A stretch of DNA of 64,000 nt, taken from contig NZ_CP118957.1 in the NCBI RefSeq assembly GCF_029023825.1, forward strand, positions 2,503,794-2,567,793, written 5' to 3'. Position numbers and translations under genes: made by a program. Origin of the DNA: Enterococcus saccharolyticus subsp. saccharolyticus (GTDB taxonomy: Bacteria; Bacillota; Bacilli; Lactobacillales; Enterococcaceae). The notes under the pieces are model-generated. The model was given only the letters and a program-made list of their open reading frames with translations. It had not been told where the DNA came from and searched no databases. Shown piece by piece: positions 27,254-37,451 of this stretch. The number at the start of each line of letters is the position of its first letter. Position 1 is the first letter of the stretch.

Positions 27254-30118
27254 TTATTTATCTTCTTTTAAATAATGATACAATTTATTCTCTATCGTGG
27301 TTTTAAATTTTAATTTCAACTGAACAACGCTTAATTTTTTTCCATCATTAACTACTTTTTCTTCTTGTTTAATTGTATTAGATACAGGCTCTACTTGTCC
27401 TAAATAATAAAAATCTCTTCCTTCATCATCTGATTTTTGGACAAACATATAAAATTCCCAATCTTGATGACTTTGAAAAATTTTTACTTCTGGAGAATTA
27501 ATTGTTCTAGGAGCTTTGGTAAAATATTTCATATTATCCTGATCCAATAATTCATCTTCATAAGCTAATAAAGCACCTTGGAAATTATCTCCCTTTTCTA
27601 AAGTCACAAAAATGACAAATTTTTTGTACTCTTCTTTATACGTGTAACCGCCAATATTTTGTTCAACCATCATTTCTTCCCAATTTAATAAACGCAAGAC
27701 ATCCCGTCGACGATATTTTTTATATAGAGTTAATGGATTTTGTGTATCATATTCTTGAGAACGAATTTCAGAAACTTTAATTAAATCTTCCAAAAGTTTC
27801 ATAAAATAGCGATTTTTTTTCCCTTGTTTTAGTGTTTCGGACAAACAAATATTCTCCTGATTAACTGCAATTAATTCAGCGCCTTTATAATTTGTTCTAA
27901 AAGTTCCTGTATAAAATTCTAAAGATAACACCTTTAAAACAGATTTAATTGTCAGAAAATCATTTGATAAGTGATTTTTAAAAAATAATAATTGTAATTC
28001 ATCATAAGTCAAACTTTCTTTTATTAATAATTCTTGTAATAAAACTATCTCTTGTTTTCTCATACCAGGTAAAATTTCTGTGGTAATAAAAGATAGAATT
28101 TTGCTTTCCTTTGATGTAATAATCTCTTCATTTTCCTTTAACTTGACTAAAAATTCATAATAATTCTTATATTTAGTAGCGATAATTCCCACATCAATCA
28201 CACCGGATTGTTGAAAATCAAGTAAAGATGGTACCTTATTTATGCGATGTTTTAATTGATAGTAAGCTGCTTTTAATTCTTTCATTGAGTCTAAAGATGC
28301 TGCATTAATCGATTCAAAAATACGTTCTTTTGCAATCTTTTCAAAATTGACTACTGAAACTCCCGTAATATAATTTGTTTCAAACGTATCCTGTCTTAGA
28401 TTATTTTTATTTCGTGTATTATCTCCTGAAAGCGCCATTGGAATCATATAGTTATTTTTATAATTGCCTATAAAATCAATCACAGTCACATATTCTTTTG
28501 AGCTATCTTTACGTAGACCTCTCCCTAATTGTTGAATAAATATAATACTTGATTGCGTATTCCGAAGCATTACTACTTGATTGACTTTAGGTATATCAAT
28601 ACCTTCATTGAAAATATCCACTGTAAAAATATATTGTAATTTTCCTTCTTCTAACAGGATAACTTGTTTTTCACGTTCTTCAATACTATGATCTCCTGTC
28701 AAATATGTTGAAGGAAATCCTCTTTCATTAAAACTTTGCGATAGTTTTTTTGCCTCTTCTTTTTGACTACAAAATACAAGCCCTTTAGGATTATTCTCAT
28801 AACATCCATAATAGTGAATTTTTTCAATCAGAAAATTCACTCGCTCATGTGTAACTAAATCTTGTAAATCACTTGTTTCTGAAATTATCTCACCATTTCG
28901 TTCATAATCTGTTACTCCAAAATAATGAAATGGGCATAGCAACTCTTCTTCTAATGCTTCTTGCAAACGAATTTCATAAGCAACATTATAATCAAATAAT
29001 TCGAAAATATTTAGACGCTCATCTTTTCCAGTACGCTCAGGAGTCGCAGTCATACCTAACAAAAATTCAGGTTCAAAATAATCTAGCACTTTTAAATAAG
29101 ATTGAGCCCCCGCCTTATGAACTTCGTCTATTAGAATATAATCGAAACTATTTTTTAAGAATCCATGAAGATATTTTTCTTTAGAAATAGTTTGAATAGT
29201 GGCAAATAAATAGGTCGCATGGACGTCTTTTCTATTCCCAGATAAAATACCAAAATCTGTATCTTCTCCACCAATAATTTTCTTAAAATCTGCCATCGCT
29301 TTGTTTAATATTTGCTCACGATGAACAATAAAAAGCATTTTTTTAGGTTTAAATTGCAAAACGTCAAATGCCGCAAGAAAGGTTTTTCCTGTTCCAGTAG
29401 CAGAAATAATTAATCCTTTTTTTTCACCATTTGATCTTAATATTTTTAGATTATTTAAAGCAGCTGTTTGCATTTTATTAGGTACAATATACGGAAGTGA
29501 ATTATCCTCCACTACACTTTTTTCCAATGTTTTTCTCAAAATTGGTTGATAATTTTGACGATATTCGTTAATCCAGGCTTTCGTCAATGGCCTTGCTTCA
29601 TTCCATGTCGTAGTTAAATCATTTTTTAGCTGATAAATAACATCTCCATGATCATAAGAAGTGAGGCGAATATTCCATTCATAGTTAATTTTTAATGCAT
29701 TCATTGTTAGATTAGAACTACCAATAATAAAGGATTGATAACCTTTCTGTGTAAATAAATATCCTTTAGCATGGAATCCTTTTTTATCTGAAATCTTCAC
29801 TTCAACATTGGGCAAATTTAATAAGTCTTCGAAAACTTCTGGTTTATTAAATGCCAAGAAAGTAGATGTTAAAATTTTTCCTTTGATTCCACGTTGATTT
29901 AAATCAGATAATTGCGTTTTCAGCGCACTCAAACCGCTTTGAGTTATAAATGCGATCGAGAAAAAGAAATCATCACATAGTTCCAGTTCGGCTTGTAATG
30001 TATTTAAAAAAAACTCTTTTCTATCTGGATTATTAATGATGATTTTGGGATCATATACAGAATTGGCAATATTTTTATCAATAAATCCTTTATATAAAGA
30101 TCTTTCTAGTACATCCAT
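27254..30118 (-). CDS. PLD nuclease-SF2 helicase-DUF3427 protein
   Basis: 954 residues in three parts. An N-terminal phospholipase-D-like domain has GFHAKGYLF ... IGSSNLT (near residues 113-140). An SF2 helicase follows with Walker A ATGTGKT (near 239), LIDEVHKAG, TATPERTGKDE and QQLGRGLRKD. The C-terminal region matches the DUF3427 type (FVIFVTLEKGDNFQGALL). Such proteins act on nucleic acid and are frequent in defence islands. The NUDIX gene is 13 bases upstream on the same strand, and the Wadjet operon lies beyond it. Confidence 0.88.
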   Translation of the reverse strand: MDVLERSLYKGFIDKNIANSVYDPKIIINNPDRKEFFLNTLQAELELCDDFFFSIAFITQSGLSALKTQLSDLNQRGIKGKILTSTFLAFNKPEVFEDLLNLPNVEVKISDKKGFHAKGYLFTQKGYQSFIIGSSNLTMNALKINYEWNIRLTSYDHGDVIYQLKNDLTTTWNEARPLTKAWINEYRQNYQPILRKTLEKSVVEDNSLPYIVPNKMQTAALNNLKILRSNGEKKGLIISATGTGKTFLAAFDVLQFKPKKMLFIVHREQILNKAMADFKKIIGGEDTDFGILSGNRKDVHATYLFATIQTISKEKYLHGFLKNSFDYILIDEVHKAGAQSYLKVLDYFEPEFLLGMTATPERTGKDERLNIFELFDYNVAYEIRLQEALEEELLCPFHYFGVTDYERNGEIISETSDLQDLVTHERVNFLIEKIHYYGCYENNPKGLVFCSQKEEAKKLSQSFNERGFPSTYLTGDHSIEEREKQVILLEEGKLQYIFTVDIFNEGIDIPKVNQVVMLRNTQSSIIFIQQLGRGLRKDSSKEYVTVIDFIGNYKNNYMIPMALSGDNTRNKNNLRQDTFETNYITGVSVVNFEKIAKERIFESINAASLDSMKELKAAYYQLKHRINKVPSLLDFQQSGVIDVGIIATKYKNYYEFLVKLKENEEIITSKESKILSFITTEILPGMRKQEIVLLQELLIKESLTYDELQLLFFKNHLSNDFLTIKSVLKVLSLEFYTGTFRTNYKGAELIAVNQENICLSETLKQGKKNRYFMKLLEDLIKVSEIRSQEYDTQNPLTLYKKYRRRDVLRLLNWEEMMVEQNIGGYTYKEEYKKFVIFVTLEKGDNFQGALLAYEDELLDQDNMKYFTKAPRTINSPEVKIFQSHQDWEFYMFVQKSDDEGRDFYYLGQVEPVSNTIKQEEKVVNDGKKLSVVQLKLKFKTTIENKLYHYLKEDK

Positions 30119-30131
30119 ATTTCGCCCCCCG

Positions 30132-30533
30132 TTACATTATTTGTTGAATTTTTTTTACAGCAGGAATATCCGCAGGCGCCCAATCTAAAGACGTCAACTT
30201 AGAAGGTTCTAACCATTTTATTGCAATATGTTCTGTCAATATTGGTGAGCCTTGCTTTAATTGACAAATAAACGTGGTTAATTGAACTGTTCCAAAGTCA
30301 TAGTTGTGAGTTGTTGTTTCAAAGATTTCTTCTGCTACTTCAACCTGAATTAACAGTTCTTCTGACAGTTCTCTTTTTAACGCTTGTCTAGGAGTCTCTC
30401 CCGTTTCTATTTTTCCACCAGGAAATTCCCATAAATATGCTAAAGATTTTTCTTCACCACGTTGAGCACATAAAATTTTTCCCTCATTTATTAAAATAGC
30501 ACCAACTACATTAATTTGTTTTTTTATCATTGC
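30132..30533 (-). CDS. NUDIX hydrolase (MutT/CTP pyrophosphohydrolase-like)
   Basis: About 133 residues with a complete NUDIX box, GGKIETGETPRQALKRELSEEL (near residues 38-59, with the metal-binding RELSEEL), and WEFPGGK ahead of it. It may hydrolyse oxidised or non-canonical NTPs. The start is uncertain: ATG at 30533 or 30542, both after GAAGG. It is 13 bases from the PLD-helicase gene and probably co-expressed, suggesting a two-gene unit. Confidence 0.85.
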   Translation of the reverse strand, partial: AMIKKQINVVGAILINEGKILCAQRGEEKSLAYLWEFPGGKIETGETPRQALKRELSEELLIQVEVAEEIFETTTHNYDFGTVQLTTFICQLKQGSPILTEHIAIKWLEPSKLTSLDWAPADIPAVKKIQQIM

Positions 30534-30597
30534 ATAACGCATCCTTCAAAAGTATTTACAATTTCGTATTATTTCCATTCTACTAAACTTTCCTCAG

Positions 30598-31002
30598 TTA
30601 CTCCACCAACCGAAACACTTTCTCTTTTTCGCCACGTAAATAGTACACAATATTCTCGGCAGAAATACGTTGCAGTTCTCGAATAGAGTTTGTTGTATAA
30701 AATGCTGCATGTGGGGTTACTAAGACATTGGTTCGTCCAACTAGGGGATGATTGACTAAATCTGGTGTTTCATCGGCTAAAACATCTAATGCAGCCCCTT
30801 TTAAGCTACCACTATCTAACGCCTCCACCAAATCTTCTTCAACGATACAAGCGCCACGCCCCATATTTAGAAAATAAGGTGTTTGTTGCATTTTTTGAAA
30901 ATGTTTTTTAGCAAAAAAAGCAATATTGGTTGCATTTAGGTTCATATGATTGGTAATAATATCGGCTTTTGCAAAAATAACAAATCGGTAAAAACCCACC
31001 AA
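30598..31002 (-). pseudogene. D-2-hydroxyacid dehydrogenase, 3' remnant
   Basis: Only the last ~125 residues of a D-isomer 2-hydroxyacid dehydrogenase remain: KADIITNHMNLNATN, then FLNMGRGACIVEEDLVEAL, ALDVLADE and VLVTPHAAFYT with the catalytic-domain His. The N-terminal catalytic lobe and the GxGxxG NAD motif are gone. Similarity stops near base 30985, where the tail of the Wadjet block begins. This marks one edge of an inserted island. Confidence 0.85.
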
Positions 31003-31034
31003 AACTACATTGCGATAGTTTCAGTGGATGATTC

Positions 31035-32270
31035 CTATGATACAAAAACTTCTGTGATTTCTTCTATTAGCAATTCAATAAACCCTTCTTGCATTGCAAT
31101 TGTTTGTGTTTGTTGCATGTATTGGGCAATTTCCTTTAGTTGTACATCTTCAATAGCACGTAATTTTTTATAGCGTCTTTCGTTCAACTTTACCTCGGTA
31201 CACGCCTCGGTAAAATTTACAAGTGACATGCCTATTGTCTGAGCATGATCAGGAAATAACTTTAACAACTTTTGCGCCATGATTAGGCCTTCTGGATCCA
31301 TATCTCCCACATAATATAACTGTGTCTTACTTGCTACTAATTTTCGTAACATACACCAAACAGCATAGGTAAATTGTCCACTAGAACAAATAATAGGAAC
31401 ATCGGGAAATCTATCTATCAAAATAGAGTACACACCTGAATTTTCAACAACTAAAACTTTATTACCCACAAACGGTTGAATAGTAGTTGTCTGTAAAATT
31501 TCTTTCAACGGAATATTCCAAGAGCACTGTGTCAAACAAGCTTGATACCACATTTCGTTCCTATCTTCCTTGTATCCCAATAAACCACTTGCTGCAACAT
31601 AATTTTTGATGTCGTCTCTTAATAAATAAAACTCTCCTAACAACTGATGCTTGTGTTCTGTTTCTGCTATCTCAGTAGAGTCATCCGCAGTTGAATAAGT
31701 AGTTAATACTTGCAAGAATAAATTACCCGTCTCTGTTCCTTCATCAAAAGCGTGAGGATTTCCTGTTTGCTGAAAAGCAAACACAGGCATTCGTGTGTAT
31801 TTTTTGGGAAGATTTTTCAACGCATCCGCGACTATTTTAAAACTGTCCCATGACATTTCCTCTTTTTTAAACCAACTCTGAAGTTGTTTATCGGTAAGCT
31901 GTCTACAAAAAAGCGGATCAATAGTCTCTAATTTATTTAAAAATTGCATGTACCTATCTTCGTTTTGTTTGTTTACATCTGCCTTTAAAATAAGTTCTTC
32001 TTTGATTAAAAAAGTAATAAAATCTACAATCGTCCATGATAAGATACTTTCAGTCAGAGCTTGCTCGAACTCTGGAATCGATAATTGTTTTTTTTTACGC
32101 CATTCAAGAGGTGTATAACCCAAAAATTGTGCCAGCGGTAGCGTATCAACTTTGCCCAATGACTTTATTTGAATGGATTTACCGAAATCGCCATTTAAAT
32201 AATATCTTCGATGACACTCTTTAGCTAATAAGAAAAAAATGGGCTTATTGAAAAAGTCTCCGTTATTCAT
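31035..32270 (-). CDS. jetD: Wadjet JetD, TOPRIM nuclease subunit
   Basis: 411 residues. The C-terminal half carries a TOPRIM-like site: acidic VVENSGVYS (near residue 270) and YYVGDMDPEGL (near 315), as in the DUF2399/TIGR02679-type JetD. JetD cuts plasmid DNA when the SMC-like JetABC complex has extruded it. It overlaps the jetC stop by 8 bases. It is the last gene of the four-gene operon. Known function is by family and operon; plasmid restriction here is an inference. Confidence 0.88.
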   Translation of the reverse strand: MNNGDFFNKPIFFLLAKECHRRYYLNGDFGKSIQIKSLGKVDTLPLAQFLGYTPLEWRKKKQLSIPEFEQALTESILSWTIVDFITFLIKEELILKADVNKQNEDRYMQFLNKLETIDPLFCRQLTDKQLQSWFKKEEMSWDSFKIVADALKNLPKKYTRMPVFAFQQTGNPHAFDEGTETGNLFLQVLTTYSTADDSTEIAETEHKHQLLGEFYLLRDDIKNYVAASGLLGYKEDRNEMWYQACLTQCSWNIPLKEILQTTTIQPFVGNKVLVVENSGVYSILIDRFPDVPIICSSGQFTYAVWCMLRKLVASKTQLYYVGDMDPEGLIMAQKLLKLFPDHAQTIGMSLVNFTEACTEVKLNERRYKKLRAIEDVQLKEIAQYMQQTQTIAMQEGFIELLIEEITEVFVS

Positions 32271-35200
32271 CCATTATCAACTCCTCTAATAAAAGATGCT
32301 TCTGATTGCCATCCCAATAATAACGAATTGCCGTTACTAAATTGATATTTTGTGGACGTAACAATTCATAAATCATCAGTTGAGAAACAGTCGGATAGTC
32401 TCCAAATAGCGCTTGCGAATTCATCACATAATTGAATCCTAATTGTTCACATGCTTTGAATAATTCCGCAATATTACGATCATCAATACCAGCAAATGCT
32501 TCATCCAAAGTAATCATTTTTGGACAAAACTCTTTGGCATCTGAATAGCGTGAATGAACTGCCGCAAAAAGTGGTAAATACATCGAAATAGCTTTTTCTC
32601 CCCCACTAAATTGATTGAATTTCTTGTCTGAAAGAGTTTGTGATTGATAGCCTTCATTTGCCCGTTTATATGTCAACTCAAACTCAAACCAATCTCTATA
32701 ATCCAAGACTTGTGTAATCGCTTGGAATAACGTACTACGATTTTCCTCATTTTGTTGCGCGATGTCTTGTGCAAGTTGTACTTTTTCTTGGAAATGGCGT
32801 GAAATTGCCAGACGATCCGTTTCAGATAAAAGTGTTACTGGTTTTTGTAATAGCGACACTAGTTTTTTAGTTCCTAAGTCTTTTTCTGACGTACTTGCAA
32901 GACCTTTCCAATGAATAGATAATGATAATCCTGAAGAATTTTTTTGTTCTTGCAACAAACGATTCATTTTTTCAATCCATTCCATGGACTGATTGATCCG
33001 AACACGCAAAATATTGCCAACGGATTCCAAAATCACTCGTTTAAATAATTTTTCATCGTCTTTTTGTAATAAGTCTTGCAAGGTTAACTTTTGTGCCTTT
33101 AATTGTTCTAATAAATCAAAAACAGTCTGTGTTTGTCCTTCAGATAAAAAGGCAGGTTTCTGGTATTGGTTATAATATAAAAATTCTCCCAATTGTTGGT
33201 TTTCTGATGGGATATCTACACAAGTGACTGTGTTCAAGCTCGGTTGATAATCTGGTAATTGCTCACGAATAAAACTGAATTGTTTAATCACATTATCACT
33301 TCTTGATTTCAAACGTTTCACATCGACTGTTCGACGTTTTTCTCTCGCTAAAGTAACCAATTGATTTTGATAGTTGCTATCATTTGTCATTTGATAGACT
33401 TCTTTTTCAAATAGTTGTTGCCAAAGACGTTCTTGGTACGTAATCAGTGCCAATTCTTCTTGATTCGCCGTTAGCTTTACTTGATTTTCAGCTACTTTTT
33501 GACTCAAAAGAATGATGTTATCTTCTGTACGATTACGCAGTTCATCACGACTATGCTTTTCTTGACGCGCAGTATGAAGCTGTTGTTGTAAAGCTTCAAC
33601 ATTAGCAATTTCTTGTTGTTTTAAATTTTCTTTAACAAAACGTTCATGTCGGTGGTAGGCAGCATTTAGCTCATCAATCATTTGAATTAATTCTTCTACT
33701 TCTCTTTGATATAAACGGACTGTTTTTTGCAAAGAATCCATATGTTGATAATTGCTACTTAACAATTGGTATTGTGTATAGGCATCTTTAATATTTGCAC
33801 TATAATTTTCTGCATAAGTGACCATCTCCTGGTACACAGTTGATTTTAAAGCGAGTCCATCTCCTGCAGCTAAGTCATGGAGCACAATGGTTTCTTGCCT
33901 CATTTGCTGGATATAACGATTGACTTCTTGCTGTTTACGCTCAAATACGCCTTGTTCTGACTGCCATTCATTTAATACTTTGTTTTTTTGATCAATTGCT
34001 TCATAAACTTCGGTGCCTTTTGGACGTTGTTGATATGATTGTTGAATTGCCTGACGTATTGTTTTATTCTCTTCCACACGCATTGCTAATTGATGACTCT
34101 CTTCGCTCCATACAGCTAATTCTTGTTGTAAGTTCGCAATCATCGTTTGTCGGTAACGAGCTTGACTCGTCGCACCAATATAAGAAGCCTGATAGTCGAT
34201 TGGCATTTGCCCTTTGATATTCGCTAAATAATAATGACCCTCTTGGAAAATACTCGGCAATTCACTATCCACTTCGTCAACCACAACACTTTGCAAAATA
34301 TCGGCTACCAATGGTTGTAAAATAGGGTCAATTTCTTGATTAACTGTTAAAAAATCAGAAAGTGTCGTCGTAAAAAATTTTGGTTTAGGCAAAATTTGGC
34401 TATCATCTGCCAATAACAAGCCTTCTGTGGAAATTAAACTGTCCAATAATCCTGAAGCAAACAACGCCCCTTCTAAGCCATCTTTCGTATTTTGAGAAAC
34501 AGATGGTAGAAAATCGACACTTTGATAAAATGGTACATAGTTTTTTCCTGTCAATTGGTCACGATTTTTTTGTCGGTCTTTAGATTGGGGAACGACAGGC
34601 ATCTTTTGTGCTTCCCATTCTCTGATTTCTTGTTGAAGTCTTTGTTTTTTTTGTTCGACTTCTTGACAATGGCTTTCTAATGCCACCAGTTGTGTTTGAT
34701 TATCAGTTAAAGCTTGTTGATAGCTCTCTGTCACTAACGCTAACACTTGTTCTTCACGTATTTCTTCTTCCAATAACAGATTCATTTGATAACTAATTGT
34801 AGCAGACTGCTTCTCAGATAACGGAAAAGCTGCGTGTTGTCTCCAGCTCTCCAAAGCTTGTTTCCAATGTTCAATTTCATCTTGTCTTGTTTGTTGCCAA
34901 TGGCGCATATCACGTTGTAATTCATCCAATTTTTGTTGGATTTCACCTAATGCTCGCTCTTCTGTTCGTAATTGTCTTTCTAAATATTCAAATTTTTGAA
35001 TACGTTGAGACAATTCTTGAAAATGTTTTTTTCGTTTGGTAATTTCTGATTGCCAGTACACATACTCTTTTTCGGAAAGAGTCGCTTGAAATTTTTTGGT
35101 ATAGTCGCTATCCAATAATTCTAAATGAAGTAATGTCGCATATCCTTCACACTCGTTATCCTCTAGATATTCTTCCATCTCTTTCACATATTTTTCTCGT

Positions 35201-36342
35201 TGTTGCTGTTGTGCATCCACTGTCTGTTGATAATCTGTTAATTGTTGTTGCTTTAGTTGTTTATTTTGTGTTTGGTTGTGAATATCTTGTGCAATACTAT
35301 CTAATGTTTCTTTTAATTCTTCTCCCCGTCTGACTAAGTTAATTCCATCATGTTGGTGTAATTCTTCAATAATCTGCTCTAATGCTTTTAACTGATTATT
35401 ATTTTCTATTTTCAAAACTTCTTCTTGATTCAATTCCAACATGACTTGCTTATTTTCTTCACTTAATGTTTGTACGTCTCTGGTTCGTCTATTTTTCGTA
35501 TTACGAATCTCTAACCACTTTTCGGCAATTTGTCCGATAAACTCTTCCTGCCAGCGAATATACACTTTAGCAAAACGATCCAAATCACGGATTTCAGTAG
35601 TGACACTCCCTAAACGTTCTTGGTGTCCTTCTAATTGTTCAATCGTTTTCGATAAGGTGAGCACTTCTTCTTCTTTTAATTTAGGTAAAGAGTCTCGTAA
35701 AATACCATAAATCACAGTTGGTCGAAAGTCTTTAGATAATTTAGGGCTTCGTAAATTAATTAATAACGCAATCAATTCATCAAATTGTTCCATAGTACTA
35801 AAACCAAAAATTCGCTCATTCACAAATTTTTTGTATGCGTGTTGCGTCTCAAACAAACGTCCTTTTCCTTCTAAACGATTTTTCAATTTTATTCTTGTAA
35901 ACGGCACCAATTCATCTTTACGTATCTCTTCATAAAGTTCCAAATCAATCCCAATTCGTTGATTATTTTCTACAACAAAAAACCACTTACTTAATTTCCC
36001 TCCACGACGTGCGTGTAAGCCAATTCCTACCGTTAAATACTCCTCACGATTTTCTTTTTTGACTTCTAAAAAAAGATAGCCTGTACGCTCATCCTCTTCA
36101 GATACATTTTTTTCACCTAACAAATATTCATCCATTTTGCGATCACGTGAACCAAACGAATCCAAACGGTATGCACTTGTATCCCCATCAAATAAGACTG
36201 GAAATAAACTTTGCATGGTCAATGATTTTCCCGAACCATTCGTTCCACGCAATAGCATTTTCCCATTGGCAAATTCAAAAATTTGATTTTGATAATACCA
36301 AAAATTCAACAATCCTACCCGATTAATTAGCCATTTACTCAT
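32263..36342 (-). CDS. jetC: Wadjet JetC, SMC-like ATPase
   Basis: 1359 residues of the TIGR02680/MukB-like type. Walker A RGTNGSGKS at residues 33-40, long coiled-coil arms (Gln/Glu-rich stretches ~280-600 and ~780-1050), ABC signature FSGGEKA and Walker B MITLDEAFAGID near the C-terminus. As an SMC motor it loops DNA for JetD. The ATG at 36342 is used since it overlaps the jetB stop as ATGA and begins with the conserved MSKWLINRVGLLNFWYY; a start 81 bases upstream would run deep into jetB. Confidence 0.92.
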   Translation of the reverse strand: MSKWLINRVGLLNFWYYQNQIFEFANGKMLLRGTNGSGKSLTMQSLFPVLFDGDTSAYRLDSFGSRDRKMDEYLLGEKNVSEEDERTGYLFLEVKKENREEYLTVGIGLHARRGGKLSKWFFVVENNQRIGIDLELYEEIRKDELVPFTRIKLKNRLEGKGRLFETQHAYKKFVNERIFGFSTMEQFDELIALLINLRSPKLSKDFRPTVIYGILRDSLPKLKEEEVLTLSKTIEQLEGHQERLGSVTTEIRDLDRFAKVYIRWQEEFIGQIAEKWLEIRNTKNRRTRDVQTLSEENKQVMLELNQEEVLKIENNNQLKALEQIIEELHQHDGINLVRRGEELKETLDSIAQDIHNQTQNKQLKQQQLTDYQQTVDAQQQQREKYVKEMEEYLEDNECEGYATLLHLELLDSDYTKKFQATLSEKEYVYWQSEITKRKKHFQELSQRIQKFEYLERQLRTEERALGEIQQKLDELQRDMRHWQQTRQDEIEHWKQALESWRQHAAFPLSEKQSATISYQMNLLLEEEIREEQVLALVTESYQQALTDNQTQLVALESHCQEVEQKKQRLQQEIREWEAQKMPVVPQSKDRQKNRDQLTGKNYVPFYQSVDFLPSVSQNTKDGLEGALFASGLLDSLISTEGLLLADDSQILPKPKFFTTTLSDFLTVNQEIDPILQPLVADILQSVVVDEVDSELPSIFQEGHYYLANIKGQMPIDYQASYIGATSQARYRQTMIANLQQELAVWSEESHQLAMRVEENKTIRQAIQQSYQQRPKGTEVYEAIDQKNKVLNEWQSEQGVFERKQQEVNRYIQQMRQETIVLHDLAAGDGLALKSTVYQEMVTYAENYSANIKDAYTQYQLLSSNYQHMDSLQKTVRLYQREVEELIQMIDELNAAYHRHERFVKENLKQQEIANVEALQQQLHTARQEKHSRDELRNRTEDNIILLSQKVAENQVKLTANQEELALITYQERLWQQLFEKEVYQMTNDSNYQNQLVTLAREKRRTVDVKRLKSRSDNVIKQFSFIREQLPDYQPSLNTVTCVDIPSENQQLGEFLYYNQYQKPAFLSEGQTQTVFDLLEQLKAQKLTLQDLLQKDDEKLFKRVILESVGNILRVRINQSMEWIEKMNRLLQEQKNSSGLSLSIHWKGLASTSEKDLGTKKLVSLLQKPVTLLSETDRLAISRHFQEKVQLAQDIAQQNEENRSTLFQAITQVLDYRDWFEFELTYKRANEGYQSQTLSDKKFNQFSGGEKAISMYLPLFAAVHSRYSDAKEFCPKMITLDEAFAGIDDRNIAELFKACEQLGFNYVMNSQALFGDYPTVSQLMIYELLRPQNINLVTAIRYYWDGNQKHLLLEELIMDE

Positions 36343-37451
36343 ATTTTCGCCTCCATTTCCGCAATTAAACGACCAAAGACTGGCAAAATTGAAATTGTTT
36401 CGTTCTCTTCTATTAATTGCCAAGATTTTGCTCGATTCAGTAAAGTCACTGATAGTTGTTCTAACGACATCTCTTTAAATTCTTTTGACCAATAAGAAGA
36501 ATAGCTTTGTTGCAGTTTTCTGACCAATACTTCCCAATCTTCTACGGTCAATTCTATCACTCCATACACAGAGTAATCTGCTCCATCTGCTCTGAGAATT
36601 GTTGCTAATTGAATCAGTATTTCATCAACCACCCGTCGACTAGGGAATACTTCTGACCAACCTTCCCTTTTTTCGAGAGTAAACGCAGCATAGTCACGAT
36701 AGAGTTCAAAATAAAAATCTGTGTAGTCTTCAATATACTCTTGTGTATGGAAGTAATAATTACGTAAGCGGACAAAAATCTCTTCATTTTCTGCGGTGCG
36801 ATAAATGACTGGCTCCATCATTAAACGTTGATATAACAATTGGTTTCCTTCCAGATTGCGGCTTGTTTGTAAGTCTTGCCAGTAGTGCTCAAAACTTTCA
36901 TACGCTATATACGATTGTGGCGCCCGCGATAAAAATGCCCGTGCTTGTGTCGTTGTTGTAAACAACACTTCTTGGTTCATTTCTGATTGCTCAAAATTTT
37001 CTTCTTCTCCTTGAATTTTTTCAATGAGATGTAGTTCTTGTAATTTTTTGATTACCCGTACCAAACTTTTCCGTTGATTGTAATTGGTCCAGTCAAGAAA
37101 AATTTCTTCAGGCGCCAATAACTCTAAATCACGAATCAATTCATCTAACATAAAAGGCGTCTCGTTTTCTAATCCTTCAATATACGCCATAGCGCAACAA
37201 AATAAGGCATAATCAAAAGAAGATTGAAAACCAATATCACCCATCCAAGAGGCAAGTTTATGTGGTCGTTTAAGCAATTGAATATACTGCTGACGAATCA
37301 CTAAACTCATGCCAAAACGTCGCCGTAATTCCTTTTGTAATTCATTTTGATGTCTCCTTAAAAAATTATAACTATCAAAATCTACTGTACGAACAATCCA
37401 AAAATTTTCAAAAAGTAGTTTGAATGCTCTTCGCCATTCTTCTGGTTTCAT
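36339..37451 (-). CDS. jetB: Wadjet JetB, kleisin-associated (MukE-like) subunit
   Basis: 370 residues, winged-helix-rich, resembling the DUF2398/TIGR02678-type JetB (EWRRAFKLLFENFWIVR at the N-terminus; a long run of YYFHTQEYIEDYTDFYFE near the middle). It is the MukE/MksE counterpart. It overlaps jetA and jetC by 4 bases each, so the three structural subunits are translationally coupled. Confidence 0.85.
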   Translation of the reverse strand: MKPEEWRRAFKLLFENFWIVRTVDFDSYNFLRRHQNELQKELRRRFGMSLVIRQQYIQLLKRPHKLASWMGDIGFQSSFDYALFCCAMAYIEGLENETPFMLDELIRDLELLAPEEIFLDWTNYNQRKSLVRVIKKLQELHLIEKIQGEEENFEQSEMNQEVLFTTTTQARAFLSRAPQSYIAYESFEHYWQDLQTSRNLEGNQLLYQRLMMEPVIYRTAENEEIFVRLRNYYFHTQEYIEDYTDFYFELYRDYAAFTLEKREGWSEVFPSRRVVDEILIQLATILRADGADYSVYGVIELTVEDWEVLVRKLQQSYSSYWSKEFKEMSLEQLSVTLLNRAKSWQLIEENETISILPVFGRLIAEMEAKI

